Shown here in pieces: positions 48,430-56,709 of a stretch of DNA of 64,000 bases; positions within the stretch are counted from its first letter, which is position 1, and every line of letters starts with the position of its first letter. This DNA is from Shewanella oneidensis MR-1. GTDB taxonomy: Bacteria; Pseudomonadota; Gammaproteobacteria; Enterobacterales; Shewanellaceae. The stretch is taken from contig NC_004347.2 in assembly GCF_000146165.2 (NCBI RefSeq), positions 3,506,790-3,570,789 of the forward strand, read 5' to 3'. The notes beneath the pieces are model-generated. The model saw nothing but the letters and a program-made list of their open reading frames with translations, was not told the DNA's origin and made no database searches. Position numbers and translations under genes: made by a program.

Positions 48430-50894
48430 ACACTCACCTCACGAGTCCAATTTAAAGTTCTTAATACATCAGCAAAGGCACCAGCTGCTGTCACTTCTGT
48501 GCCCGCACCATATCCACGCAGCACAAAGGGAATGGGCTGATAATAACGGCTGTAGAATGCTAGGGCGTTTTCCCCGCCTTTTACGCTATAAAGTGGATCG
48601 GTGGCGTCGACTTCGGCTATGCGCACATGGCACGCGCCTTCTTCAATCTGCCCCACATAGCGCAGCACTTTACCCTGCGCTTTCGCCTCAGCGACTCGCG
48701 CCGCAATCGCCGCATCAGCCTCGGGTAAACGCGCCATAAAACTTTCCACATCGCCAGAATCATCAAAACTTTCAGGCAAGACTGAGTCGACAACAATATC
48801 ACTTAACTCAAGTTTCAACCCCACTTCACGGGCCAAAATCAGTACCTTACGCGCCACATCCATGCCACTTAAATCATCACGGGGATCGGGCTCAGTAAAG
48901 CATTTCTCCCGCGCCAGTTTAGTCGCCTCAGAAAGTGACATCCCCTCATCAAGCTTGCCAAAGATAAAGGATAAAGAGCCTGACAAAATGCCATTAAACT
49001 TGTGTAATTTATCACCAGCGAATAACAGTTTTTTCAAGTTATCGATAACGGGTAATCCCGCGCCCACGTTGGTCTCGTACAGGAACTGACGGCGCTGTGT
49101 CAACGCGGTCTGACGCAGAGCTTGGTAATAGGCGTAATCGCGAGTGTTAGCCTTTTTATTGGGCGTGACGACATGCATGCCGGCGTTCATTACCTCTAAA
49201 TACTGGTTCGATACTTGTTCGCTCGAGGTGCAATCCACCAGCACAGGGTTTAACAATTGTTGCTCTTTTACCCACGCCAGTAATGCAGGAAGATCACTTG
49301 ACTGCTGACTGTCGGCAAGCAGGTTTTGCCAATTGTTTAAATCGATTCCCGCACTATCGAGTAACATTTTGCTTGAATTCACGATACCGCAGACACGGAT
49401 ACTAATATGCTGCTCTTTTAACACGATCGCCTGTTGTTTGATCTGCTCGAGTAAGCCTGCGCCCACATTGCCGCAACCCACTAAAAACACATCCAAATAC
49501 TGCTGCACATCGAAAAAGCCCTGATGACAGGCGGCTACCGCATGTTTGGTCTTACGCTGTTCGATAACTGTTGAAATAGAACGTTCAGAAGAGCCTTGGG
49601 CAATCGCAATAATATTCACACTCGCCTGCGCTAACGCTTGGAAAAAGCGCGCAGCGACACCTTTATGGGTGCGCATACCATCGCCAATTAACGAGACAAT
49701 GGCTAAGTCATGGCGCATTTCAATCGGTTCGAGTAAATCACTTTTGATTTCTAACTCAAACTCTTGCTCCAGCGCCAATTTCACCTTGGCGGACTCACTG
49801 GTCGCCACACAGAAACTGATGCTGTATTCGCAAGAACTTTGCGTAATAAGAGACACAGAAACGCCACTACGGGAAATCGCCGCCAGTGTGCGACTCGCCA
49901 TGCCGACCATGCCCTTCATACCAGGGCCTGAAACATCAAACATTGTTTGATTATCGAGGTTTGAAATGGCTTTAACTTGTAACCCACTTGCGTCGGCAAG
50001 GTTTGAGACCAAAGTCCCAGGCGCATCGGGGTTAAAGCTGTTTTTGATGTAACAAGGAATATGAAACTGGGCAATCGGTGCAATGGTTTTAGGGTGCAGT
50101 ACCTTAGCACCAAAATACGATAGTTCCATCGCCTCCTGATAACTTAACTGCGATAACAACTTAGCATCTGCTACGACGCGAGGATCGGTATTGTAAACCC
50201 CATCGACATCCGTCCAAATCTCACAGCTTGAGGCATCTAAACAAGCAGCCAGCACCGCAGCAGAGTAGTCAGAACCATTACGCCCTAACGTCACGACCTT
50301 GCCATCTTCATCGGCTGCGGTAAAGCCAGGCATCACCCAAACACGCTTTTCATCGAGCAACAGATTCTTAAATCGCGGCTTACTGACAGCAATATCCACC
50401 ACTGACTCGAGCGGACGACCACGGCCTAAAAACAGCTTACGTGGATCAAGCTGCGCCGAGGTAATACCTTTGGCCAGCATAACTTGTTCCATTAGGGCCG
50501 CCGATAATCGCTCACCCGCCACCACGATTTCGGCACATATACCGTCAGGACATTCTTGCAGCAACGTGATACCGTGTAATCTATCTTGCCAACGAGCAAG
50601 CTGCGCGCCAAGACCTGCAAAAAGCAGCTCACTTTGAGTACTCGATAAACCTGAACTCACCGCATCTTGATACAGAGAGGTAAAAACCCGCTCAACATGC
50701 TGAATAACAGGCGAATAATCTTCGCCTTTTACCGCTAAATTCACCATTTCTAGCAGGGCATTAGTCACGGTTGCAGGCGCAGAGAGCACAGTTGCAACAG
50801 GCTCCATTGTTGCCGCTTTAGCGACGATATCCGCCGCCATTGAAAATCGCTGCCAATTTGCCAGCGAGGTACCACCAAATTTCATTACTTTCAT
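48426..50894 (-). CDS. thrA: Bifunctional aspartokinase I / homoserine dehydrogenase I
   Basis: 822 residues from the ATG at 50894 with AGGAGATCAAG upstream. The aspartokinase part starts [17 protein letters not shown] and has [20 protein letters not shown]; two ACT regulatory domains (about 315-460) give threonine feedback; the homoserine dehydrogenase part starts with the NAD motif [17 protein letters not shown] and has [16 protein letters not shown]. Catalyses the first and third steps from aspartate toward threonine. Controlled by the attenuator at 50940-51068. A monofunctional aspartokinase (lysC) is also in the window. Confidence 0.97.
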   Translation of the reverse strand: MKVMKFGGTSLANWQRFSMAADIVAKAATMEPVATVLSAPATVTNALLEMVNLAVKGEDYSPVIQHVERVFTSLYQDAVSSGLSSTQSELLFAGLGAQLARWQDRLHGITLLQECPDGICAEIVVAGERLSAALMEQVMLAKGITSAQLDPRKLFLGRGRPLESVVDIAVSKPRFKNLLLDEKRVWVMPGFTAADEDGKVVTLGRNGSDYSAAVLAACLDASSCEIWTDVDGVYNTDPRVVADAKLLSQLSYQEAMELSYFGAKVLHPKTIAPIAQFHIPCYIKNSFNPDAPGTLVSNLADASGLQVKAISNLDNQTMFDVSGPGMKGMVGMASRTLAAISRSGVSVSLITQSSCEYSISFCVATSESAKVKLALEQEFELEIKSDLLEPIEMRHDLAIVSLIGDGMRTHKGVAARFFQALAQASVNIIAIAQGSSERSISTVIEQRKTKHAVAACHQGFFDVQQYLDVFLVGCGNVGAGLLEQIKQQAIVLKEQHISIRVCGIVNSSKMLLDSAGIDLNNWQNLLADSQQSSDLPALLAWVKEQQLLNPVLVDCTSSEQVSNQYLEVMNAGMHVVTPNKKANTRDYAYYQALRQTALTQRRQFLYETNVGAGLPVIDNLKKLLFAGDKLHKFNGILSGSLSFIFGKLDEGMSLSEATKLAREKCFTEPDPRDDLSGMDVARKVLILAREVGLKLELSDIVVDSVLPESFDDSGDVESFMARLPEADAAIAARVAEAKAQGKVLRYVGQIEEGACHVRIAEVDATDPLYSVKGGENALAFYSRYYQPIPFVLRGYGAGTEVTAAGAFADVLRTLNWTREVSV

Positions 50895-50939
50895 CTTGAT
50901 CTCCTGTACCGCGCCCGACTTAGAAATAAGAGCTAGAAA

Positions 50940-50972
50940 CAAAAAAGCCCGCTTCTTTGTGGGAAGCGGGCT
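50940..50972 (-). terminator. Attenuator terminator of the thr operon
   Basis: On the minus strand AGCCCGCTTC / GAAGCGGGCT, a perfect 10-bp stem with a seven-base loop and a T-tract. It sits between thrL and thrA, 25 bases past the thrL stop. Confidence 0.93.
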
Positions 50973-50996
50973 CGTCGTTAAATTCTTTAGGGTGTA

Positions 50997-51068
50997 TCAG
51001 CCCGCCCCCACTCTGGTTGTAGTGGTGGTTGTAATAATAGTAATTACTACGAAACCTAGGCTATGCAT
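50997..51068 (-). CDS. thrL: thr operon leader peptide
   Basis: A 23-codon peptide, MHSLGFVVITIITTTTTTRV followed by GAG, with seven threonine and three isoleucine codons clustered (ITIITTTTTT), ending just before the attenuator hairpin. When charged Thr- and Ile-tRNA are scarce, a ribosome stalls on the run and the terminator is not formed. TTGACA about 70 bases upstream of the leader is a candidate -35; the -10 is unclear. Confidence 0.93.
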   Translation of the reverse strand: MHSLGFVVITIITTTTTTRVGAG

Positions 51069-51535
51069 ACGTTTGGGCTAATCCATGTCAATGTGATGTA
51101 AAACAGAATTGCTTTTTTCCCCCAGACTTGTCAACCCCTGAAATGGATTATTTATGAACAAATCTTTCACTTGGGTAAATTAGTGGTACAAGATTAATAA
51201 ATATCAAGTTTTCATAGGGTAAAAATACGTTTTCCTCAACAGATAACTGTTGACGTAAACGTAATGCAGCACAATTGCAAACGGTTTAACATATTAAAAT
51301 TCAATAAATTATAATGACAATTTTTTACTTCAATATGATTAAGGCTTTTAAAGCTGTTTTAGCTGCCAACGAAGAGCAATGCGTACAAAATCACAATTCA
51401 GCATTTCTATCATCATAAATGACGGTTAATCCCACCAACAAAAAGCTGTGCGATATCTAACATAAGCAACTTCAAATTATCGCCAGCGCCACAAAAGCGC
51501 GTTATTATGCGCGCACATTCCGAACCGGAGGCGAT
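51069..51535. other. Intergenic region between thrL and slyD
   Basis: About 470 AT-rich bases between divergent units. It should hold the thr promoter (left) and the slyD promoter (right). I see no gene and no repeat. Confidence 0.4.
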
Positions 51536-52204
51536 ATGAAGATCACCCAACACAGTGCGGTAACCATTCATTACCGTTTATCAGATCAAGAAGGCAGACT
51601 TTTAGAAAACTCTTTTGATGCCGAACCTATGCTCTATCTGCATGGTACAGAAAACCTGATCCCAGGATTAGAAGCCGCATTAGAAGGTAAAGCCAAGGGC
51701 GAAAAACTGGACGTAACGATCAGCGCCGAAGAGGCCTATGGCCCATACCATGATGGTCTACGCCAAGCGGTACCATTAGAAGCATTCGGTGATATCGAAG
51801 ATATCGTGCCAGGTATGCGCTTTATTGCCGAAACCGAAATGGGTCAGCGTCCAGTTCAAGTTGTTGAAGTAAAAGACGATGTTGTGATCGTTGATGGTAA
51901 CCACCCATTAGCGGGCCAAGCACTCAGTTTTAACATTGAAATCATCGATGTGCGTGAAGCGACAGCGGAAGAAATTGCCCATGGCCATATTCATGCCCAC
52001 GGCGGATGCGGTGGCCATGGACATAGCCATGATCACAGCCATGGCGGCGGATGCTGTGGCGGTTCAGGCAATGATGCTGGTGGCTGTTGTGGTGGCTCTG
52101 ATGACCATGACCATGACCATCACCACCATGACCATGATCACGAAGCTTGTGACACACCCAAAGCGGGTTGTGATGGCAACGGTGGTTGCGGCTGCCGCGG
52201 CTAA
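51536..52204 (+). CDS. slyD: FKBP-type peptidyl-prolyl isomerase SlyD with His/Cys/Gly metal-binding tail
   Basis: 222 residues; CGGAGGCGAT precedes the ATG. The FKBP domain with its chaperone insert spans 1-150 (FDAEPMLYLHGTENLIPGLE, EKLDVTISAEEAYGPYHDGL). The C-terminal 70 residues are almost wholly His, Cys, Gly and Asp (HGGCGGHGHSHDHSHGGGCC and similar), binding nickel and other metals. SlyD folds proteins and delivers nickel to hydrogenase. The tail is a little longer than in E. coli SlyD. Single gene with terminator. Confidence 0.96.
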   Translation: MKITQHSAVTIHYRLSDQEGRLLENSFDAEPMLYLHGTENLIPGLEAALEGKAKGEKLDVTISAEEAYGPYHDGLRQAVPLEAFGDIEDIVPGMRFIAETEMGQRPVQVVEVKDDVVIVDGNHPLAGQALSFNIEIIDVREATAEEIAHGHIHAHGGCGGHGHSHDHSHGGGCCGGSGNDAGGCCGGSDDHDHDHHHHDHDHEACDTPKAGCDGNGGCGCRG

Positions 52205-52245
52205 TATAGGCAGCAAAGCCTAATAGCCCCCCCTGAGGAGCTGAT

Positions 52246-52282
52246 AAAAAAGCACTTCCTTAAATAAGGAGGTGCTTTTTTT
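52246..52282 (+). terminator. Rho-independent terminator of slyD
   Basis: AAAAAAGCAC-TTCCTT / AAGGAGGTGCTTTTTTT, 42 bases past the stop. Confidence 0.9.
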
Positions 52283-52396
52283 ATCGTCAAATGAGTATAA
52301 TCAGCAGGTAAATAGGGACGTTTAAGATAAAACAGCATTTTCAGCTGTAAAATCAATATATTCAAATTGATATAAACATCAGGCGATGGAGTGCAT

Positions 52397-52774
52397 ATGT
52401 TAGCAAAACCTGTATATGAAGTTTTACCCTTTAGTTATATGATATCTGGCAGCTTAAGCTTTATGCTGCTCGAACCTGATTATGCGCTGATTGCTGGTTT
52501 TGTTGTATTTGTTTTGGGCGCCAGAATTTACAATTTACGCTCTCAAAATCGCCGAACCGACCCCGTCAAACGCCGAAAATCAGGGTATATTCCTAAGACG
52601 ATTTACGATTTACTGCCTTTTATTTATCTCTTCTCTGCCTTAGCCATTTTTAAATTTTTCCCTAAAAATCTTTATCCTTTGCTGGCCATTATGTTACTCA
52701 GTTATAGTTTGTATATTCTCGTTAGACGCTCCATCCACCGTCGCCATAAAATTCCTGCCACTCCCCAGTTTTAA
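52397..52774 (+). CDS. Hypothetical small membrane protein
   Basis: 125 residues from the ATG at 52397, GGAG five bases upstream; an in-frame GTG lies two codons before. Two copies of a similar hairpin: residues 3-50 (YEVLPFSYMISGSLSFMLLE) and 70-115 (YDLLPFIYLFSALAIFKFFP), each a pair of membrane helices, separated by a basic loop (RSQNRRTDPVKRRKSG). The repeated (Y)(E/D)xLPFxY(M/L) motif points to an internal duplication. Function unknown. Convergent with trpR. Confidence 0.75.
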   Translation: MLAKPVYEVLPFSYMISGSLSFMLLEPDYALIAGFVVFVLGARIYNLRSQNRRTDPVKRRKSGYIPKTIYDLLPFIYLFSALAIFKFFPKNLYPLLAIMLLSYSLYILVRRSIHRRHKIPATPQF

Positions 52775-52806
52775 TCAAATCTGCGGCCCAATGGCACCGA
52801 ACATAA

Positions 52807-53082
52807 TTAACTGATGAGTTGTTGGATTTTATCCCTATGACTTGGTGCCATATTCTTTAAATAGTTAGAACAACGGGTAATGGTCGCAATACTCACCTGA
52901 TACTCGGCTGCAATTTGCCTTTGGCTCATTTCTCCATTTAGCAATAGCTGAAACACTTTTAGCCGACCGGCAATAGCGCTGCGCTCTTCCTCTGTCAGCA
53001 ATAAATGGAATAATACCGACAGCTCTTCATAATTCCCATGGCTCAAAATTTTTTCTAATACTAAGTCCCAATTGGCTCGCAT
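52807..53082 (-). CDS. trpR: Trp operon repressor
   Basis: 91 residues, all-helical, binds DNA as a dimer with tryptophan as co-repressor. Typical sequence LFHLLLTEEERSAIAGRLKV, then LNGEMSQRQIAAEYQVSIAT and ITRCSNYLK, which is the helix-turn-helix; the E. coli protein has ITRGSN at this position. Slightly shorter than E. coli TrpR (108). Expected to control trp biosynthesis genes elsewhere. Confidence 0.93.
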   Translation of the reverse strand: MRANWDLVLEKILSHGNYEELSVLFHLLLTEEERSAIAGRLKVFQLLLNGEMSQRQIAAEYQVSIATITRCSNYLKNMAPSHRDKIQQLIS

Positions 53083-53271
53083 AATCGCCCCATAAGTATT
53101 GTTTAAGCATTACAACGGCAGTTTAGCAGATTTACTCTGCCAACAAATAACTTGTTACGTTTATCCCTCTTCTCTAGACAAAAACTGACAAATTTGCTTC
53201 TAGTACATTAAGTTAATTTGTGTACAATAGCAGTGCAATGTCACACTTCGACGCTAATTTGTGAGAATACG

Positions 53272-53721
53272 ATGAAAAAAATACTCCTAACTCTCGTTGC
53301 CGGTACCTTATTGGCTTCAACTGCTCAAGCACACAATTTTGAAGATGCAAAAGATGCGATTCAATATCGCCAATCTGGATTCAGCCTAATTGCTTATAAC
53401 TTTGGTGATATGGGCGCCATGATGAAAGGTAAAAAGCCTTTCGATGCTGAAACCTTTGCGATGCGCGCAAAAAATGTTGCTGCGCTTTCACACATCCCTT
53501 TTGAAGGTTTTATTGACGGTTCAGATAAAGGCGATACCGAAGCACTCGCAAAAGTTTGGCAAGATAAGGCCGACTTTGACGCTAAGATGAAAACCTTCCA
53601 AGAAAATGCAGCCATTCTTGCTACCGTAGCTCAAAAAGGTGACCAAGCTGAAATCAAGCAAGCCTTTATGGATACAGGTAAGAGCTGTAAAGGATGTCAT
53701 GACGTTTACAAAAAAGACTAA
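53272..53721 (+). CDS. Cytochrome c' (c-556 type), monoheme
   Basis: 149 residues from ATG 53272; signal peptide MKKILLTLVAGTLLASTAQA, so periplasmic. Four-helix bundle of the cytochrome c' family with the heme motif CKGCH near the C terminus (GKSCKGCHDVYKKD), as usual for this family. Binds NO or CO or transfers electrons; the job here is unknown. Convergent with a cytochrome b gene, a possible redox partner. Confidence 0.94.
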   Translation: MKKILLTLVAGTLLASTAQAHNFEDAKDAIQYRQSGFSLIAYNFGDMGAMMKGKKPFDAETFAMRAKNVAALSHIPFEGFIDGSDKGDTEALAKVWQDKADFDAKMKTFQENAAILATVAQKGDQAEIKQAFMDTGKSCKGCHDVYKKD

Positions 53722-53739
53722 TTGATTGACTGAGTTATT

Positions 53740-53771
53740 AAAAAAGCCTGCGATTACTGCAGGCTTTTTTA
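53740..53771. terminator. Terminator between cytochrome c' and cytochrome b genes
   Basis: AAAAAAGCCTGC / GCAGGCTTTTTT with a seven-base loop; usable in both directions between convergent genes. Confidence 0.85.
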
Positions 53772-53803
53772 TTCTCACATATGCACCCTAAACGATATCA
53801 ACG

Positions 53804-54496
53804 CTATAACACTTGCACTATTGGCCACATTAAATTGGCAAAAACCAAACCTGCGAGCATCAGCACAATAATAAGCGCAAGCCATTGAGACTTAAAAACT
53901 AACGGTGATTTAGCAGCAATAGCATTTTCGCGCTGAGGAATGCGCTTATAGCCACTGAGCATTGCACCAACTAGCTTGTCCCCTTTCACCGCATGCACAA
54001 CCACAGCTAATACATGCACAACAATCAGTAGTAGGATCACGTTAAAATTCATCTTATGCAGCCAAGTCAGGAAAGTACTGGTATCGGAGCTAACGTAGCT
54101 ATATAAAGGGCCCTCAGTAAACACATCATCAGTTACAAATAATCCCGTGACTAACTGCAGACTAATAATAGTAATCAGCGCTATGACCATGTATCCGCCC
54201 ATCGGATTATGCCCTAGTACCACAGATAACCCTTTTGAACGCACATCTTTCAAATAGGCGAGCACGACCTTGGGATGATGAACAAAATGGCTGAATTTAG
54301 CGGTATCACTGCCGAACAAGCCCCATAACAGCCGAAAACCAATCAAGATTAACAGACTGTAAGCAAAAATCTGATGCCATTGCATTTCTCCCGCATCGGC
54401 ACTCCACCATAGTAATGCCATCAGCGCCACCATGGCCCAATGAAAAAAGCGCGTGGATAAATCCCAGACTCTAACCTTGATATGTTCGGTTTCCAT
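53804..54496 (-). CDS. Cytochrome b561-family (Ni/Fe-hydrogenase cytochrome b-like) membrane protein
   Basis: 230 residues from the ATG at 54496 (AGG upstream). Four or five membrane helices with heme-ligating histidines (STRFFHWAMVALMALLWW, EMQWHQIFAYSLLI, WLHKMNFNVILLLIVVHVLA). The VRVWDLSTRFFHW start is typical of the family. Likely passes electrons between quinone and periplasmic c-type cytochromes. Unlike the yceI-linked b561 at 5921, this one lies beside cytochrome c'. Confidence 0.9.
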   Translation of the reverse strand: METEHIKVRVWDLSTRFFHWAMVALMALLWWSADAGEMQWHQIFAYSLLILIGFRLLWGLFGSDTAKFSHFVHHPKVVLAYLKDVRSKGLSVVLGHNPMGGYMVIALITIISLQLVTGLFVTDDVFTEGPLYSYVSSDTSTFLTWLHKMNFNVILLLIVVHVLAVVVHAVKGDKLVGAMLSGYKRIPQRENAIAAKSPLVFKSQWLALIIVLMLAGLVFANLMWPIVQVL

Positions 54497-54796
54497 AATA
54501 CCTACCACTTACCTGAGCAATGAAATTGAATTAGTGGGTATTCTATCGGGATCTTGTGGAAAACTTAAAGTAAAGATAGGTAAATCAGGGGAAAGACGGT
54601 GCAGTTATCCCATCGAATATGGCCTGTTCTGGCTGGTAATTCAAGTCTTTTCGACCAAGAATCCCCGAGATTTGTCTAAGCGATCAAATATCCAACGAAC
54701 AGTATCGAACCGGGTAAAAAGTGTGATTTAACTCTCGTTTTTAAAGGCATAGATTGGTAATCTGAAACCGAAGAAAACAAATAGAAGGTTCGACAT

Positions 54797-55153
54797 ATGC
54801 TAAAGATTACGAGCAAACAATTAGAAGTAACTGCCCCAATCCGTGAACGCATTGAAAGCCGTTTCGAGAAACTTTCTAGGCACGATGTGCAGTTGATTAA
54901 TCCCCATGTCATTATCACCGAGGAGAAACCTGGTTTCAAAATTGAAGCATCGGTTGGCATCCCAAATGGAGAACTTTTTGCTCAAGCTAAACACGATAAT
55001 CTTTATGCAGCTATCACTGCTATGGGTCAAAAATTAGAGAAACAGCTCAATCGATTAACCCATAAACCCGAGGCACAACGTTTTGCATCAATTGATCACT
55101 CTGAAGAAGCAATAAATGTAGAGGAGGATTACGAGGAGGAAGATGCCGCCTAA
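54797..55153 (+). CDS. raiA: Ribosome-associated inhibitor RaiA (YfiA type)
   Basis: 118 residues, S30AE family: MLKITSKQLEVTAPIRERIE, LINPHVIITEEKPGFKIEAS, HDNLYAAITAMGQKLEKQLN, then an acidic tail (EEAINVEEDYEEEDAA). Stabilises 70S ribosomes and blocks the tRNA sites in stationary phase. The acidic tail and the first segment match YfiA; the protein at 34989 is more like HPF. Upstream AGAAGG is a possible ribosome site. In enterobacteria raiA precedes pheA; here it does not. Confidence 0.92.
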   Translation: MLKITSKQLEVTAPIRERIESRFEKLSRHDVQLINPHVIITEEKPGFKIEASVGIPNGELFAQAKHDNLYAAITAMGQKLEKQLNRLTHKPEAQRFASIDHSEEAINVEEDYEEEDAA

Positions 55154-56229
55154 TTTACTCGATGTTAGTGCGTTAGAGCGAGACCACATCACTTCGAGAG
55201 ATATTAAGTAGATACAGTTTAATAGATAACATTTTTACACAATTTTGAAAAAATGCTTTAATGGTTAGTAAAAAAAATGTGAATCTTTAAATAACTACTA
55301 CACTTTACTAAGTGACATCAGAATCGAAGTGATGTGAATTTATAAAAATATATTAAGTACTATGACAAGGAGTCTTAAATAACACAAAACCACAAGATAT
55401 CAGCAACTTAGAATTTATCTACATATCAAAATATTAGTATTAAATTGAACAGTTTAACTTCTTTATTTATGGTTTAACACTAAATGGAGTACTGAAAAAA
55501 TAGAAATTTATGGCTAATGAAGACTCATTAATTGGGATTGTAAGCAAACCACCACTAGGGAGTTGTCTGTTACATCGTTTCCAGAATTAGATCCATACTC
55601 TTAAACCGCTATATGTTACAAGCAAATTGCGATAGCTAATAGATGTTAATACTGAGAGAGGAGGACGTTAGCAATACCGCTAGAATTTTTAAGCACTACA
55701 TTGATATTTTTTGTAATTTAACTTCGAACAATCAAACAATATTAGGAGGTTAATAGCATTATCGGCAATATAAGCAGACGCGAATATTGCTTTGAGTTGG
55801 CAAGAAGAATCTAAATAATATGGAACAAGGCTCGCTGCTTAACAGCAAATATACTAAGTACTCATGTGTACTAATCTTAGCCAATATTCTTTATTTACAT
55901 TCTTGTTTTTGAATAATGAGTTACAGTGTTTAATAAACGAAAATTCGTGGTAAAGGGTATAGATTCGTTTATTCAAGTAGTAAGCAATACATTCTTTAAT
56001 GTTAACAACACCTAAAAACGAGGAGGAACAGTTTGCTTGACCAATTTATCAACCAGCGCACCTTCGGGTGCGCTTTAATTTTTCCTGTTTACATCTCTAT
56101 ATCCTAATTATTAGATAAACCATTCTCGCGAATTTAGTACTCAAAACCCACATACCAAACATTAACCCCGCCTGAGTTTTAGTGTAAACTTATCCGTTCG
56201 TCTATAACTTTAAGCAAGGCATTGAAATC
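55154..56229. other. 1.07-kb AT-rich stretch without convincing genes
   Basis: No frame of useful length. Four ribosome-site-like purine tracts (AAGGAG at 55367, AGGAGG at 55659, 55744 and 56021) are not followed by ATG-started genes. The last precedes a 13-codon TTG frame (56037-56075: LTNLSTSAPSGAL) that ends inside the hairpin 56055-56083. This may be a decayed gene cluster, a long leader, or a small-RNA locus. The holC promoter is at the right end. Confidence 0.5.
56055..56083 (+). terminator. UUCG-loop terminator upstream of holC
   Basis: AGCGCACC-TTCG-GGTGCGCT followed by TTAATTTTT, a stable tetraloop hairpin with a T-rich tail. No recognised gene precedes it, so it ends an unknown transcript on the plus strand. 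Confidence 0.8.
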
Positions 56230-56694
56230 ATGACACAAGCGCTGTTTTATCTGATGCCACCAACGGGCGAAAACACAGCTCTGAGTGATTTATACCAATT
56301 GGCTTGCCGCCTATCCCAACGAGCGTTTATAGACCAACAACAGGTCTACATTCATTGCCAAGATAAAAATGTAGCCTTCGAAATTGACGAGTTATTGTGG
56401 CAGTTTGATCCCAGTGCTTTTGTCCCACACAACCTAAAAGGTGAAGGCCCAACCACTGGTTCACCCGTTGAAATCGGTTTTGATCGACTTGGACCTAACA
56501 AAAGTCGCCAACTTCTGATTAATCTTGCAGACCAAGTACCGCCATTTGCGGTAAACTTTGGTCAAATCTTCGATTTTGTGGCTAATGACGACCAACATAA
56601 AGTGATAGCACGTGAACGCTACCGCCAATACCGTGGCCTAGGGATTGAATTAACAACCCAAAATCTAGCGACACATCCACTTAATTTAGTTTGA
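56230..56694 (+). CDS. holC: DNA polymerase III chi subunit
   Basis: 154 residues. Links the clamp-loader complex to single-strand-binding protein. Starts MTQALFYLMPPTGENTALSD and contains LACRLSQRAFIDQQQVYIHC and ERYRQYRGLGIELTTQNL, matching HolC (E. coli 147). It is followed after 15 bases by valS, the usual holC-valS order; pepA, which often precedes holC, is not seen. Confidence 0.93.
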   Translation: MTQALFYLMPPTGENTALSDLYQLACRLSQRAFIDQQQVYIHCQDKNVAFEIDELLWQFDPSAFVPHNLKGEGPTTGSPVEIGFDRLGPNKSRQLLINLADQVPPFAVNFGQIFDFVANDDQHKVIARERYRQYRGLGIELTTQNLATHPLNLV

Positions 56695-56709
56695 GACAGA
56701 TACGTTCCC

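Noticed and set aside
51936..52223. Long frames in other phases over the slyD tail
   Set aside because: They result from the GC-rich His/Gly repeat codons of the slyD tail.
55350..56083. CsrB-like small RNA (several GGA motifs, terminator, csrA in the window)
   Set aside because: Only about ten GGA motifs in more than 700 bases, not the dense hairpin-loop repeats of CsrB RNAs.
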